Assembly: GCA_018609825.1 (NCBI GenBank)
Contig: JAHEOA010000063.1
Span: forward strand, 1 to 16,662
Length of the DNA: 16,662 nt
Origin: Candidatus Bipolaricaulota bacterium
Lineage (GTDB): Bacteria; Bipolaricaulota; Bipolaricaulia; RBG-16-55-9
Direction: 5' to 3'
Shown: piece by piece, positions 6,787 to 13,737 of the stretch
Position numbering within the stretch: the stretch's first letter is position 1
Layout: each line of letters starts with the position of its first letter
Made by a program: the position numbers and the translations under genes
The notes under the pieces: generated by a model
The model's database searches: none
What the model was told of the DNA's origin: nothing
The model's input: only the letters and a program-made list of their open reading frames with translations

Positions 6787-7431
6787 ATGGAACTGAAACG
6801 GATCCCCTTGGGGCGGTTGCGGGCCAACTGCTACGTGCTCTGCTGCGAGGAGACCGACCAAGCCGTCGTCATCGATCCCGGTGCCGAGGAACAGCCGCTG
6901 TTTGATGCGCTCGAGGGGCTGCGGGTGCGCGAGATCCTGGCGACCCATGCGCACTGGGACCACGTCTCGGGTGCGCCCGCGCTCCAGGAGCGCTTCGAGG
7001 CGCCGCTGCACGTCCACGAAGCCGAGCTGCCCTGCCTCGACCGCTGGCGCGAGGAGGGCCTCGTCGACGTCCATCCGGACGGCTTCATCGAGGACGGCCA
7101 GGTGATTGAGGTCGGCTCCGTGGCACTGCGCGTCTGGCACACGCCGGGCCACTCGCCCGGCCATGTGGTGTTTCTGGAGGACGACTACCGCTGGCTGTTC
7201 ACGGGCGATCTGCTCATCAAGAACTACACGGGCGGCGCCAACGTCCCCGGCGGGGACCCGGAGGACTTCGTCGAGTCTATCAATCGGCTACGCGCATTGG
7301 AGGGCGACTGGACGATCTACCCCGGCCATTTCGAGTCGACGACGCTCGAGGAGGAGCGCGAGAACAACCCCTATGTCAAGTTTCGGATCAAGGAGGCGAA
7401 AGGGGAGGATCTGGGAGCGATGCAGCAGTGA
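6787..7431 (+). CDS. Metallo-beta-lactamase-fold hydrolase, glyoxalase II-like
   Basis: A 214-residue metallo-beta-lactamase superfamily protein with a complete dinuclear metal site: THAHWDH (His54, His56, Asp58, His59), His122 in HTPGHSPGH, Asp141 in TGDLLIKN, and His181 in YPGH. The small size and the GGANVPGGD segment after the Asp ligand resemble glyoxalase II-like and persulfide dioxygenase-like members. The substrate cannot be decided from sequence; a thioester or a persulfide would both fit. The start at 6787 gives the usual family N-terminus (ELKRIPLGRLRANCYVL); an upstream in-frame ATG at 6721 lies before the promoter. It is a cytosolic single gene, divergent from the MFS transporter. 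A role in the sulfur chemistry encoded farther right is possible but rests only on proximity. Confidence 0.88.
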   Translation: MELKRIPLGRLRANCYVLCCEETDQAVVIDPGAEEQPLFDALEGLRVREILATHAHWDHVSGAPALQERFEAPLHVHEAELPCLDRWREEGLVDVHPDGFIEDGQVIEVGSVALRVWHTPGHSPGHVVFLEDDYRWLFTGDLLIKNYTGGANVPGGDPEDFVESINRLRALEGDWTIYPGHFESTTLEEERENNPYVKFRIKEAKGEDLGAMQQ

Positions 7432-7456
7432 GAGCCGACGAGTGTGATCTTGGCGA

Positions 7457-7487
7457 TTGACAACGCACGCACCGACCGATGTACTAT
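7457..7487 (+). promoter_or_regulatory. Predicted promoter of the vWA-coiled-coil gene
   Basis: A perfect -35 box TTGACA (7457-7462) is followed by a 19-base spacer and TACTAT (7482-7487). The predicted start near 7494 gives a leader of about 75 bases, which contains a small hairpin (GAGGC/GCCTC). The spacer is two bases longer than optimal. Confidence 0.5.
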
Positions 7488-7568
7488 CATGCGGAAGGAT
7501 ATCTCAGCAACGGAGGCGACGCTGCCTCGTTTGAAGGGGGCACGTAAGAATCCATGACGGGAGGCATT

Positions 7569-10142
7569 ATGTCCCATATGAACCGACGATGGGTGGGGAT
7601 CTTCCTCGGATTGGTCTTGGCGTTCGGGATCGTCGCAGGCGCCGCGGCCCAAGAGGAGGCCCAGCCGGCCGGGGACATCGTCTTCATCATCGACGAGTCC
7701 GGCAGCATGTTCAACGACGCGGCGGTCGTACAGCGCAACCTGGAGGCCATCGTCGACACGCTCCAGGGGCGGATCAACTATCAGCTCGGCCTGGTCGGCT
7801 TCGGGGCGTTCAAGGGGCATTCGGACACCGAGTTTGAGGGCCAACCGCACGTCCACCAAAGCCTCAGAAGCGACGTCGCGACCTTCCGGCGCACGTTGAG
7901 CAGCTTCGTCACGGTCGGCCAATTGGAGCCCGGGTTCGACGCGGTCCGCTACGCCATGAACGCCGATCTGGGCTACCGGCCCGAGGCGGGCACCTGCGCC
8001 GTGCTCATCACCGACGAGGGCGCGGACATCTATGAACAAGCGCCGACCACCAAGGCCGAGGCGGTCCAAGCCCTGCAGCAGCGGGGCGCTTCGCTGATCG
8101 GGATTGTCAACTGGGGACAGACGGTCGATCCCGGCTTCGACGTCAATCAGCGCGATTACGGGCCGACGCCCGGTGGCCTGATTCCCGAAGCCGGCGGCAA
8201 GGCGTTCAACGTCGTGGCGTTCCGCAACGGTCCTGCCCCTGTGCTGCGGGCCGTCATGGAGGACTGCATTCGCGCGATCAACGGACAGCCCATGGACACG
8301 GGCGACGAACAGCCCTCGCATCAGCCCGAACGCCCGGGCGGCTCTGCCGAAGAGCAGACCCCGCCGGGGCCGAGCATGACGTTGATGCTGGAGCGGCTCC
8401 GCGCGCAGGTGGAGTCCAACTCCAGCCAGCTGTTCCAGCTTCGCAATGAGGTCCGCACCTGGACGCGGGAGTTGTCGTCGCTGCGCTCGACGGTGTCGCA
8501 ACTGGCCGAGCGTGTGCCCGCTGACGTGACCGTGCGGATCAACTCGGTCCAGGCGTCGGTGGAACAGGTCGCCACGCGCTTCGAACAGCTGCGCGCACGC
8601 GTCGATACGTTGCAGAACCGGGTGCGGCAACAGGCAGACGGTCAAGCGGTGCAGTCGCTGCAGACTCAGTTGAGCGAGCTGGAGACCAAGCTCCAACAGC
8701 TCCAGGGCGTGGTCGGCGACCTGCAAGAGCGCCCGGCGCTCACCGACCGTCTCGCCCAGTTGGAAAGCGACGTGGCCGCTCTGGAGGAACAGTCGATCTC
8801 CGTTGAAGTGCGCCAAGAGATCAAGTCGCTGCGGGCAAGTTTCGAGTCGTCCCTTGAGGAGACGCAGTCGTCGCTGGCGACCGTCGACAAGCGGCTCTCC
8901 GGAATCAGCGACACGGTCGCGCGGCTCGGCAGCGGCCAACAGGATCAAAGCGCCCGATTGGAGGAGCTGACCGCGCAAGTGACTGATGTGCAGGCACAGC
9001 TCGACGGGCTCCCCATCGCGGCGCTGCAGGAGCGCCTCAACACGCTGGCGGGACGCCTTAGCTCCGTGGAGCAGACGATCGAGCAGCTCCAATCCCGTGA
9101 CACGGAGACGGCCGAGCGCCTCAACACGCTGGCGAACGAGCTGAGCTCGCTGACCGAGTCGTTCGAGAGCCTCCGATCGCTTCCGAACGACGTGGTCCAG
9201 TTGCGCTCGAGCCTCGGCGAACTGGACCAGCGGCTGTCTCAGCGCATGGAGGACATCACCCATCGCATCTCGGCGAACGAGTCGGCCGTGGGCAAACTGG
9301 AGCAGCAGGTCCAGGAGACGCAGGCCGTGGCCGAGAAGTTCATGGACAACTACGCCAAGGTCTTGCAGCGCCTTGAGGGCCTGCGGGGCGAGGTGGCCGA
9401 GCTCCAAACCCAGACGCCGAGCGTGACGCGCGAGGACCTGCAGGCGCTGAGCGAACGGATCTCCGGCAACGGGGGCGAGATCGGCCAGCTGAGCGACGAT
9501 CTGGCCGCGCTGCAGAAGCGCCTGGACGGCCTGAGTGAGGCATTTGATCGTCAGTCGGCTGAGCTGGAAAGCTCGATCGGCAAGCTCCAGGACCAGTGGG
9601 CCCAACTGAACGACGCGTTCCAGTCGAGCAACGCCAAGGTCTCCGAGCGCCTCAACAAGCTGGCCAGTCGCCAGGATCAGGTCGAATCCCAGCTCGGCCA
9701 ACTCCGGGAGGCGCTCGGCCAGATGGAGGAGATCCGCGCCCAATTGAGCCAAATCCGCCAACGATTGGACGAGCTGGAGCCGCGCGTGGGATCCAATGAA
9801 GAGGGCGTGAGCACGAACGCCAACGCCATCGCCGAGCTCCGCAACCGCCACGACAAGTTCGAGACGACCATGGACAAGGCGCTCAACGGCGTCGACCGGC
9901 GCCTGAGTGAGCTTGAGGGCCGACTGGCAGATCAGAGCGGAGCCATCGAGGACCTGCGCGGGCGCTTGGACGGGCTGCAGTCGGACGTCGAGCAGAACGT
10001 CGTCGAAAGGCTCCAACAGGAGGGCGGCGTCGTCCGCGTCGAGGTGCAGGAGGATCTGCTCACGCGCCGACTGGCGCAGATCGCGCTGGCGTTCAGCCTG
10101 GCGTCGATCGGGATCGCGTGGTTCCTGTTCATGAACCGCTGA
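7569..10142 (+). CDS. Exported vWA-domain protein with long coiled coil and C-terminal membrane anchor
   Basis: An 857-residue envelope protein whose exact family I do not recognise. Residues 1-27 are a Sec-type signal peptide (NRRWVGIFLGLVLAFG, cleavage after AAA27). Residues 36-235 form a von Willebrand factor A domain with a metal-ion-dependent adhesion site: DESGSM (Asp42, Ser44, Ser46) and the later ITDEGAD (Asp149). A Pro/Gly-rich linker (242-268) leads into about 560 residues of Leu/Gln/Glu-rich coiled coil with heptad spacing. A single membrane helix (about 834-855) ends at FMNR. The vWA head should sit outside on a long stalk. I chose ATG 7569 because GGGAGG lies four bases upstream; the ATG at 7554 has poorer spacing. 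Adhesion, cell-surface sensing or envelope scaffolding are all possible. Confidence 0.85.
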   Translation: MSHMNRRWVGIFLGLVLAFGIVAGAAAQEEAQPAGDIVFIIDESGSMFNDAAVVQRNLEAIVDTLQGRINYQLGLVGFGAFKGHSDTEFEGQPHVHQSLRSDVATFRRTLSSFVTVGQLEPGFDAVRYAMNADLGYRPEAGTCAVLITDEGADIYEQAPTTKAEAVQALQQRGASLIGIVNWGQTVDPGFDVNQRDYGPTPGGLIPEAGGKAFNVVAFRNGPAPVLRAVMEDCIRAINGQPMDTGDEQPSHQPERPGGSAEEQTPPGPSMTLMLERLRAQVESNSSQLFQLRNEVRTWTRELSSLRSTVSQLAERVPADVTVRINSVQASVEQVATRFEQLRARVDTLQNRVRQQADGQAVQSLQTQLSELETKLQQLQGVVGDLQERPALTDRLAQLESDVAALEEQSISVEVRQEIKSLRASFESSLEETQSSLATVDKRLSGISDTVARLGSGQQDQSARLEELTAQVTDVQAQLDGLPIAALQERLNTLAGRLSSVEQTIEQLQSRDTETAERLNTLANELSSLTESFESLRSLPNDVVQLRSSLGELDQRLSQRMEDITHRISANESAVGKLEQQVQETQAVAEKFMDNYAKVLQRLEGLRGEVAELQTQTPSVTREDLQALSERISGNGGEIGQLSDDLAALQKRLDGLSEAFDRQSAELESSIGKLQDQWAQLNDAFQSSNAKVSERLNKLASRQDQVESQLGQLREALGQMEEIRAQLSQIRQRLDELEPRVGSNEEGVSTNANAIAELRNRHDKFETTMDKALNGVDRRLSELEGRLADQSGAIEDLRGRLDGLQSDVEQNVVERLQQEGGVVRVEVQEDLLTRRLAQIALAFSLASIGIAWFLFMNR
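9030..9134 (+). repeat. Direct repeat inside the coiled coil
   Basis: A 21-base direct repeat, beginning GAGCGCCTCAACACG, occurs at 9030-9050 and again at 9114-9134. The 84-base period equals 28 residues or exactly four heptads. A diverged copy starts at 9645. It encodes ERLNTLA and marks local duplication within the stalk. Confidence 0.7.
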
Positions 10143-10154
10143 GCGGACGTCCGC
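10143..10154. repeat. 12-bp palindrome after the vWA gene stop
   Basis: A perfect palindrome GCGGACGTCCGC starts directly after the stop codon of the vWA-coiled-coil gene. With no loop it is more like a protein-binding site or a short hairpin than a terminator. It precedes the main terminator hairpin by 20 bases. Confidence 0.4.
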
Positions 10155-10174
10155 AAGCTTGCCCCAATGACTCA

Positions 10175-10223
10175 GCGGCCGAGCGGGACGTTATGTCCTT
10201 GCTCGGCCGCGTTCTTCATTTTT
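10175..10223 (+). terminator. Intrinsic terminator of the vWA-coiled-coil gene
   Basis: Perfect 10-base arms GCGGCCGAGC (10175-10184) and GCTCGGCCGC (10201-10210) flank a 16-base loop that itself folds (GGAC/GTCC). The arms are followed by GTTCTTCATTTTT, a good T-rich tail for plus-strand transcripts. On the minus strand no T-run follows this hairpin. An overlapping second repeat, GGCCGCGTT (10205-10213) with AACGCGGCC (10232-10240), lies between it and the end of the epimerase gene and may help end the converging operon. Confidence 0.8.
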
Positions 10224-10242
10224 GCGCCAGAAACGCGGCCCG

Positions 10243-11082
10243 CTAATCGGCGTCGCGCCAGGAGTGCTGCGGTGTGTACCCCAATCGCTCTTGGGCCCGC
10301 GCGATGTCGAGCAGCGTCTCGCGTTCGCCCAGTCGCTTGCGGAGCGGCACCTCGGGAAACGCCTCGGCCATCAGTTCTTCGCTGGGACGCTCCATGACCG
10401 TGTCCGCGGCCGCGATGATGCAGGTCTCGGCGCCCTCGATCGCCTCCGTCTCCAGCGCACGGCGGCAGGCCTGGGCGACGTCGCGCACGTCGACGTAGCC
10501 CCAGAGGTTCCCCTTGCGCGCATGGGGATCGCTCTGGAAGGTTTCGAACGCGCCGTATCCGTCGGGTTGGATGACGTTGGAGAGTCGGAGTCCGACAAAC
10601 GGGATCGCGCTGCGACGACTGAACTGCCGCGCCAGCTCCTCGCACAGGACCTTCGCCAGTGCGTATCCGCTCTCCGGATGGAGCGGATGGTGGTCGTCAA
10701 TGGGGGCATAGGCCAGGTGCTCCGACACGAGCGGCAGCCCGAACACCGTCTCGCTGGAGGCCCAGACGACGCGATCCAGGCCGAGCTGCGCCGCGACGGC
10801 AAAGACGTGATAGGTGGCGTCCAGGTTGGCCTTGAACGCGGCGCTGTCCGCGCGCACGATCGGCGTGGAGACGGTCGTCAGGTGGATGACGGCATCCACG
10901 TCGCCGAGGGCTTCAAACGTCTGCCCGAGGTCGGTCAGATCGGCCCGAACGAAGTCCGACGGGCTGTACGACGCCGGCGGCGTCCGGTCGACGTTGACGA
11001 CCTCGTACCCTTGGGCGCGGCAGTGTTCCACGACATGGCGTCCCGTCTGGCCACTGCCGCCCGTGACCGCCACGGTCGTCAT
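10243..11082 (-). CDS. NAD-dependent epimerase/dehydratase family protein (extended SDR)
   Basis: A 279-residue extended short-chain dehydrogenase/reductase with the NAD(P)-binding loop TGGSGQTGR (7-15), Asp32 at the end of the second strand (favouring NAD over NADP), ASSETVFG with the catalytic Ser region (109-116), and the catalytic pair Tyr140-x3-Lys144 (YALAK). The family acts on nucleotide sugars and related carbonyl substrates; the substrate cannot be assigned. It is the last gene of the sulfur operon: its ATG overlaps the stop of the mini-SBP56 gene (ATGA) and a GGAG lies eight bases upstream, so the two should be translated together. Whether it belongs to the sulfur pathway or is a passenger is unknown. 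Confidence 0.85.
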   Translation of the reverse strand: MTTVAVTGGSGQTGRHVVEHCRAQGYEVVNVDRTPPASYSPSDFVRADLTDLGQTFEALGDVDAVIHLTTVSTPIVRADSAAFKANLDATYHVFAVAAQLGLDRVVWASSETVFGLPLVSEHLAYAPIDDHHPLHPESGYALAKVLCEELARQFSRRSAIPFVGLRLSNVIQPDGYGAFETFQSDPHARKGNLWGYVDVRDVAQACRRALETEAIEGAETCIIAAADTVMERPSEELMAEAFPEVPLRKRLGERETLLDIARAQERLGYTPQHSWRDAD

Positions 11083-11348
11083 GGGAAGATCTCCGTGGTC
11101 GGGTCGCCCGTCGGCCGGTGCACCTCGTGGGCCCGCGCCGGCGAAAAGTCGACGCAGAATTCGGGATCAAGCCGCATCCCGCCGCCCTCGGGGTCGACGT
11201 CGACGACCGCCAGGAAGTCGAGCGCATCGACGTCCGTACAGACATACAGGCCTGCGAGGTCGACAAGGTCCTCTCGCGAGGCCTCCATGGCTATCATCGG
11301 GGAGCCGTATCCGACGTGGTGGGCATCAGGGTGGGGCTGAACGTTCAT
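11079..11348 (-). CDS. Mini-SBP56: joined N- and C-terminal ends of selenium-binding protein/methanethiol oxidase
   Basis: An 89-residue protein. Residues 10-53 (YGSPMIAMEASREDLVD..., then DALDFLAVVDVDP) match the N-terminus of the SBP56/methanethiol oxidase family as I know it. Residues 48-89 (DVDPEGGGMRLDPEFCVDF, AHEVHRPTGDPTTEIFP) match the family's extreme C-terminus (DVD...GGxxLxPxFxVDF...HExRxxGGDxSSDxx). The roughly 350-400 residues between, including the rest of the beta-propeller, are absent. The seam is at VDVDP, a motif present at both ends of full-length proteins. ATG 11348 has AGGTG six bases upstream. The reading frame is clean and coupled to the next gene by ATGA. It could be a functional small protein, a recent internal deletion, or an assembly collapse. 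Methanethiol or sulfur chemistry fits the neighbours, but catalysis is doubtful without the propeller core. Confidence 0.72.
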   Translation of the reverse strand: MNVQPHPDAHHVGYGSPMIAMEASREDLVDLAGLYVCTDVDALDFLAVVDVDPEGGGMRLDPEFCVDFSPARAHEVHRPTGDPTTEIFP

Positions 11349-11385
11349 GCCGACACCTCGCTTGGGCTCTGGAGAAATGAGTCGA

Positions 11386-11637
11386 TCACGTCGGTTCGCC
11401 TTTCCGCAGACGAATGCGCCACTCCGCGTTGCCCGTCTCCTCAACGGCCACGACCTTATGGCCAGCGTCCTCGGCCCAGTTGGGAATCTCCTCCAAGGCC
11501 AAGGGATAGTCGAGCCACACCTCAAGCTCCGCTCCCGGATCCAGGTCGGTCATCGCTTCTCGGGTCTTTATCACGGGATAGGGGCAGATCTCGCCGCGCA
11601 CGTCCAAGGTGCGCACGTCATCCGTGTCTTGAGTCAT
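11386..11637 (-). CDS. tusA: TusA-family sulfur carrier protein
   Basis: An 83-residue TusA/SirA/YedF-type cytosolic sulfur carrier. The signature LDVRGEICPYPVIKTREAM (11-29) has the sulfur-accepting Cys18 in the Cys-Pro-x-Pro motif at the start of the first helix. The C-terminal half follows the family pattern (LDYPLALEEIPNWAEDAGHKVV). TusA proteins take sulfane sulfur as a persulfide and pass it on, for instance to tRNA thiolation, Moco or sulfur-oxidation enzymes. It starts three bases after the YeeE stop, with SD AAGGAGG inside the yeeE end. YeeE-TusA gene pairs are widespread, and TusA is thought to receive sulfur from the imported compound. The YedF (selenium-linked) branch is an alternative. 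Confidence 0.93.
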   Translation of the reverse strand: MTQDTDDVRTLDVRGEICPYPVIKTREAMTDLDPGAELEVWLDYPLALEEIPNWAEDAGHKVVAVEETGNAEWRIRLRKGEPT

Positions 11638-11640
11638 GGG

Positions 11641-12720
11641 TCAATCCTCCTTAGGGGTCATGGGCCTGGGGGACGACTGCGCGGGCTCGCCGGTCTGGCC
11701 AACGGGCACCATCGCCGTGGCCCAGCGGCGCAGCACAGCTGCGCCGTTCATAAACATCAGGAAGCTCATCGCCCAGGCCCCGAGCACGATCGCCACCGTG
11801 GTGACCACGCTGGCGCCGGACAGAACAGCCAGCCCCGTCAGGCTGTGGCCGATGTTGCATCCCCCGGCCACCTGGGCGCCGAATCCCATCAACAGGCCAC
11901 CGCCGAGCGATTGGAGCAACCGACCCGGTTCGGGCACGCGCAGCTTCCGCTCGCCATGGAGCCAGCTTCCCAACCCGGCGCCGCCGACGAGGCCGAGCAA
12001 CATGTAGCTGCCCCAATCGATGAAGCCGGTATCGCCGGTCATCAGGTACTGGAAGATCGAGCGGATCGGCCCCGTCACGGACAGCCCGTAGTAGCGCCCC
12101 GTCGCGCTGGAGCTGAGCCAAGCGACGAGCGACACCGCGCCGATCGCCAATCCCGTTGCGAGCCAAGGCCAGCCGCGTCGAGCCTTCAGTCGCCGTTCGC
12201 GAGCGATCCAGGCCAGGACGCCAATCGCCAAGATCCCGGCGACTTCCCACGAGGGCAAGCCGACCAGGCCCGACAGCGTCAGGGCCGGGGCCGACTCGCC
12301 CATGCCGAGCGGGGTCCGCAGCGCGTGCTGAAGCGGGTGCAGCGCGCCCTGATCGACGACCACGGTCATGAGCCCGAAGCCGAGCAGGGCGATCATGGAG
12401 CCGAGCATACCCTCGCCGACCCGATAACACGTCCCGCTGGCACAGCCGCCGGCCAGGACCATGCCCATGCCGAACAGCAGGCCGCCCACGACGTTAGCGG
12501 GCCACCAGAACGGGGGAATGTCGGGGTTGAACCAGCCCAACGCGAGCACGACCTGAACGCCGATCAGCTGGATCACGACGGCCAACGCCCAGGCGCGCAG
12601 CAGCCGCGAATTGCGCAAGACCAGCACATCGCGGAACGCCGTGTTGACGCAGAAGCGGCCGCGCTGAAGCGCGTAGCCGAACGCCAAACCGACCAAGGCA
12701 CCCGTTAGCACCACCGTCAT
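11641..12720 (-). CDS. YeeE/YedE family thiosulfate-type transporter (TsuA-like)
   Basis: A 359-residue polytopic membrane protein of the YeeE/YedE family. The characterised member TsuA/YeeE from Spirochaeta thermophila takes up thiosulfate through a relay of conserved cysteines. Equivalent cysteines are present: Cys24 in RGRFC, Cys93 and Cys98 in GGCASGTCYR, and Cys288 in GGCNIGH, the last two segments forming the inverted half-repeats. About nine to twelve hydrophobic segments are seen, with a soluble tail (from about residue 335). The SD GGGAGG lies about six bases before the ATG. It is flanked upstream by exported rhodanese-like and propeller proteins and downstream by TusA, which fits import of a sulfane-sulfur compound. 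Selenium-linked YedE is an alternative, but no selD is in view. Confidence 0.9.
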   Translation of the reverse strand: MTVVLTGALVGLAFGYALQRGRFCVNTAFRDVLVLRNSRLLRAWALAVVIQLIGVQVVLALGWFNPDIPPFWWPANVVGGLLFGMGMVLAGGCASGTCYRVGEGMLGSMIALLGFGLMTVVVDQGALHPLQHALRTPLGMGESAPALTLSGLVGLPSWEVAGILAIGVLAWIARERRLKARRGWPWLATGLAIGAVSLVAWLSSSATGRYYGLSVTGPIRSIFQYLMTGDTGFIDWGSYMLLGLVGGAGLGSWLHGERKLRVPEPGRLLQSLGGGLLMGFGAQVAGGCNIGHSLTGLAVLSGASVVTTVAIVLGAWAMSFLMFMNGAAVLRRWATAMVPVGQTGEPAQSSPRPMTPKED

Positions 12721-12750
12721 TGGGGCCTCCCCTCGTGGGTCAACATGGCC

Positions 12751-13695
12751 TCACCAGCAGGTGCTCCGATGATCTTGCTGCGCCGAGACGGCCGTTGCCG
12801 ACGCCCGCTCGACGGGCGCGTCCGCAAGCGACGACCACTCGGCCCAGCCGCCGTCGTAGATCCGCACATCCGACACCCCCAGAAGCCGCAAGGCGACGTA
12901 GGCCCGGGCGGCCGCGAGGCCCGTGTCGCTGTAGACGATCCGGGGGCGATCCGCGTCCAGCTTGAGCCCGGCCTGGCGGGCGCTGCGGCGCAGCGCGTGG
13001 GCCCGTTTGAACCGGCCATGGGCTTCGACAAGCGAGTCGGCAGGCCAGGATCGGGCCGTGGGGATGTGGCCCTGGGCGTAGGCCGCGAACGGCCGCGCGT
13101 CGATCAACGACGCGTCCGGCCCATCAAGCCGTTGGCGAATCCAGCGGGCTGTGACGCGTCGTTCGCGATCGACGCGGGCTTCAAACTCGCTCGGGGACAC
13201 GGACGTCGAGGCGTCGCTGACCGTCCCGCCCATGGCTTTCCACTGGGGAATTCCGCCGTCGAGAATCCGCACATCGGGATGCCCGAGGTGCTCGAGGGCC
13301 CAAGCCAGCCTGGCCGCCCACCGGCCATCGCCACCGTCATAGGCAACCGCCGTCCGATCCCGCGTTATGCCCGCTCGACCGAACGTCTCCGCGAGTGAGC
13401 TTGCGTCCGCGAGCTGACGCGGGACTTGGCCCCAGACGTTGATGTCGTTGTCCCAGACGTTGACGGCGTTCGGGATGTGGCCCCGGCGATAGACGAGCGC
13501 TGCTCGGGCGTCCACGACTCGCAGCCGATCGGGTTCATTCAGCTGCTGTTGGAGCCAGGACGGCGATGCCAACAGCCCCGCATTCGGATACGGGGCGCTC
13601 AGCGACCGCACGGAGTGGATCCCCACCCCGACCAAGCCGAGCGCCAATCCCGCTTCGGCCCCGCGTCGGATCAGTTGGCGTCGCGACAGCTCCAT
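12751..13695 (-). CDS. Tat-exported tandem rhodanese-like protein lacking the active-site Cys
   Basis: A 314-residue two-domain rhodanese/3-mercaptopyruvate-sulfurtransferase-like protein. The N-terminus has a twin-arginine motif (SRRQLIRRG, 4-12) and a hydrophobic segment, so it should be exported or membrane-tethered. Domain 1 (about 45-160) has VVDARAALVYRRGHIPNA and an Asp120 loop, as usual for the inactive domain. Domain 2 (about 180-292) has LIDARPFAAYAQGHIP, but the active-site loop reads VYSDTGLAAA, with Ser256 where active enzymes have Cys. The only cysteine in the whole protein is Cys313, next to the last residue (STCW). SD GAGGAG lies about seven bases before the ATG. It probably binds or carries sulfur compounds for YeeE (30 bp downstream) rather than acting as a classic sulfurtransferase. 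Family assignment is firm; function is inferred. Confidence 0.88.
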   Translation of the reverse strand: MELSRRQLIRRGAEAGLALGLVGVGIHSVRSLSAPYPNAGLLASPSWLQQQLNEPDRLRVVDARAALVYRRGHIPNAVNVWDNDINVWGQVPRQLADASSLAETFGRAGITRDRTAVAYDGGDGRWAARLAWALEHLGHPDVRILDGGIPQWKAMGGTVSDASTSVSPSEFEARVDRERRVTARWIRQRLDGPDASLIDARPFAAYAQGHIPTARSWPADSLVEAHGRFKRAHALRRSARQAGLKLDADRPRIVYSDTGLAAARAYVALRLLGVSDVRIYDGGWAEWSSLADAPVERASATAVSAQQDHRSTCW

Positions 13696-13737
13696 GATGA
13701 TCTCCTCTGGATGCCGCCCGGCTGCCCTCGCGCTCGA

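Noticed and set aside
7371..10016. An 881-codon open frame on the minus strand opposite the vWA-coiled-coil gene
   Set aside because: It reads as low-complexity Leu/Gln/Arg sequence that is the reverse-strand shadow of the coiled coil, has no domain or SD, and the plus-strand product has clear signal peptide, MIDAS and membrane anchor.
11347..12708. A 453-codon plus-strand open frame opposite yeeE and tusA
   Set aside because: Composition is His/Gln/Arg-rich antisense; yeeE and tusA on the other strand have full family motifs.
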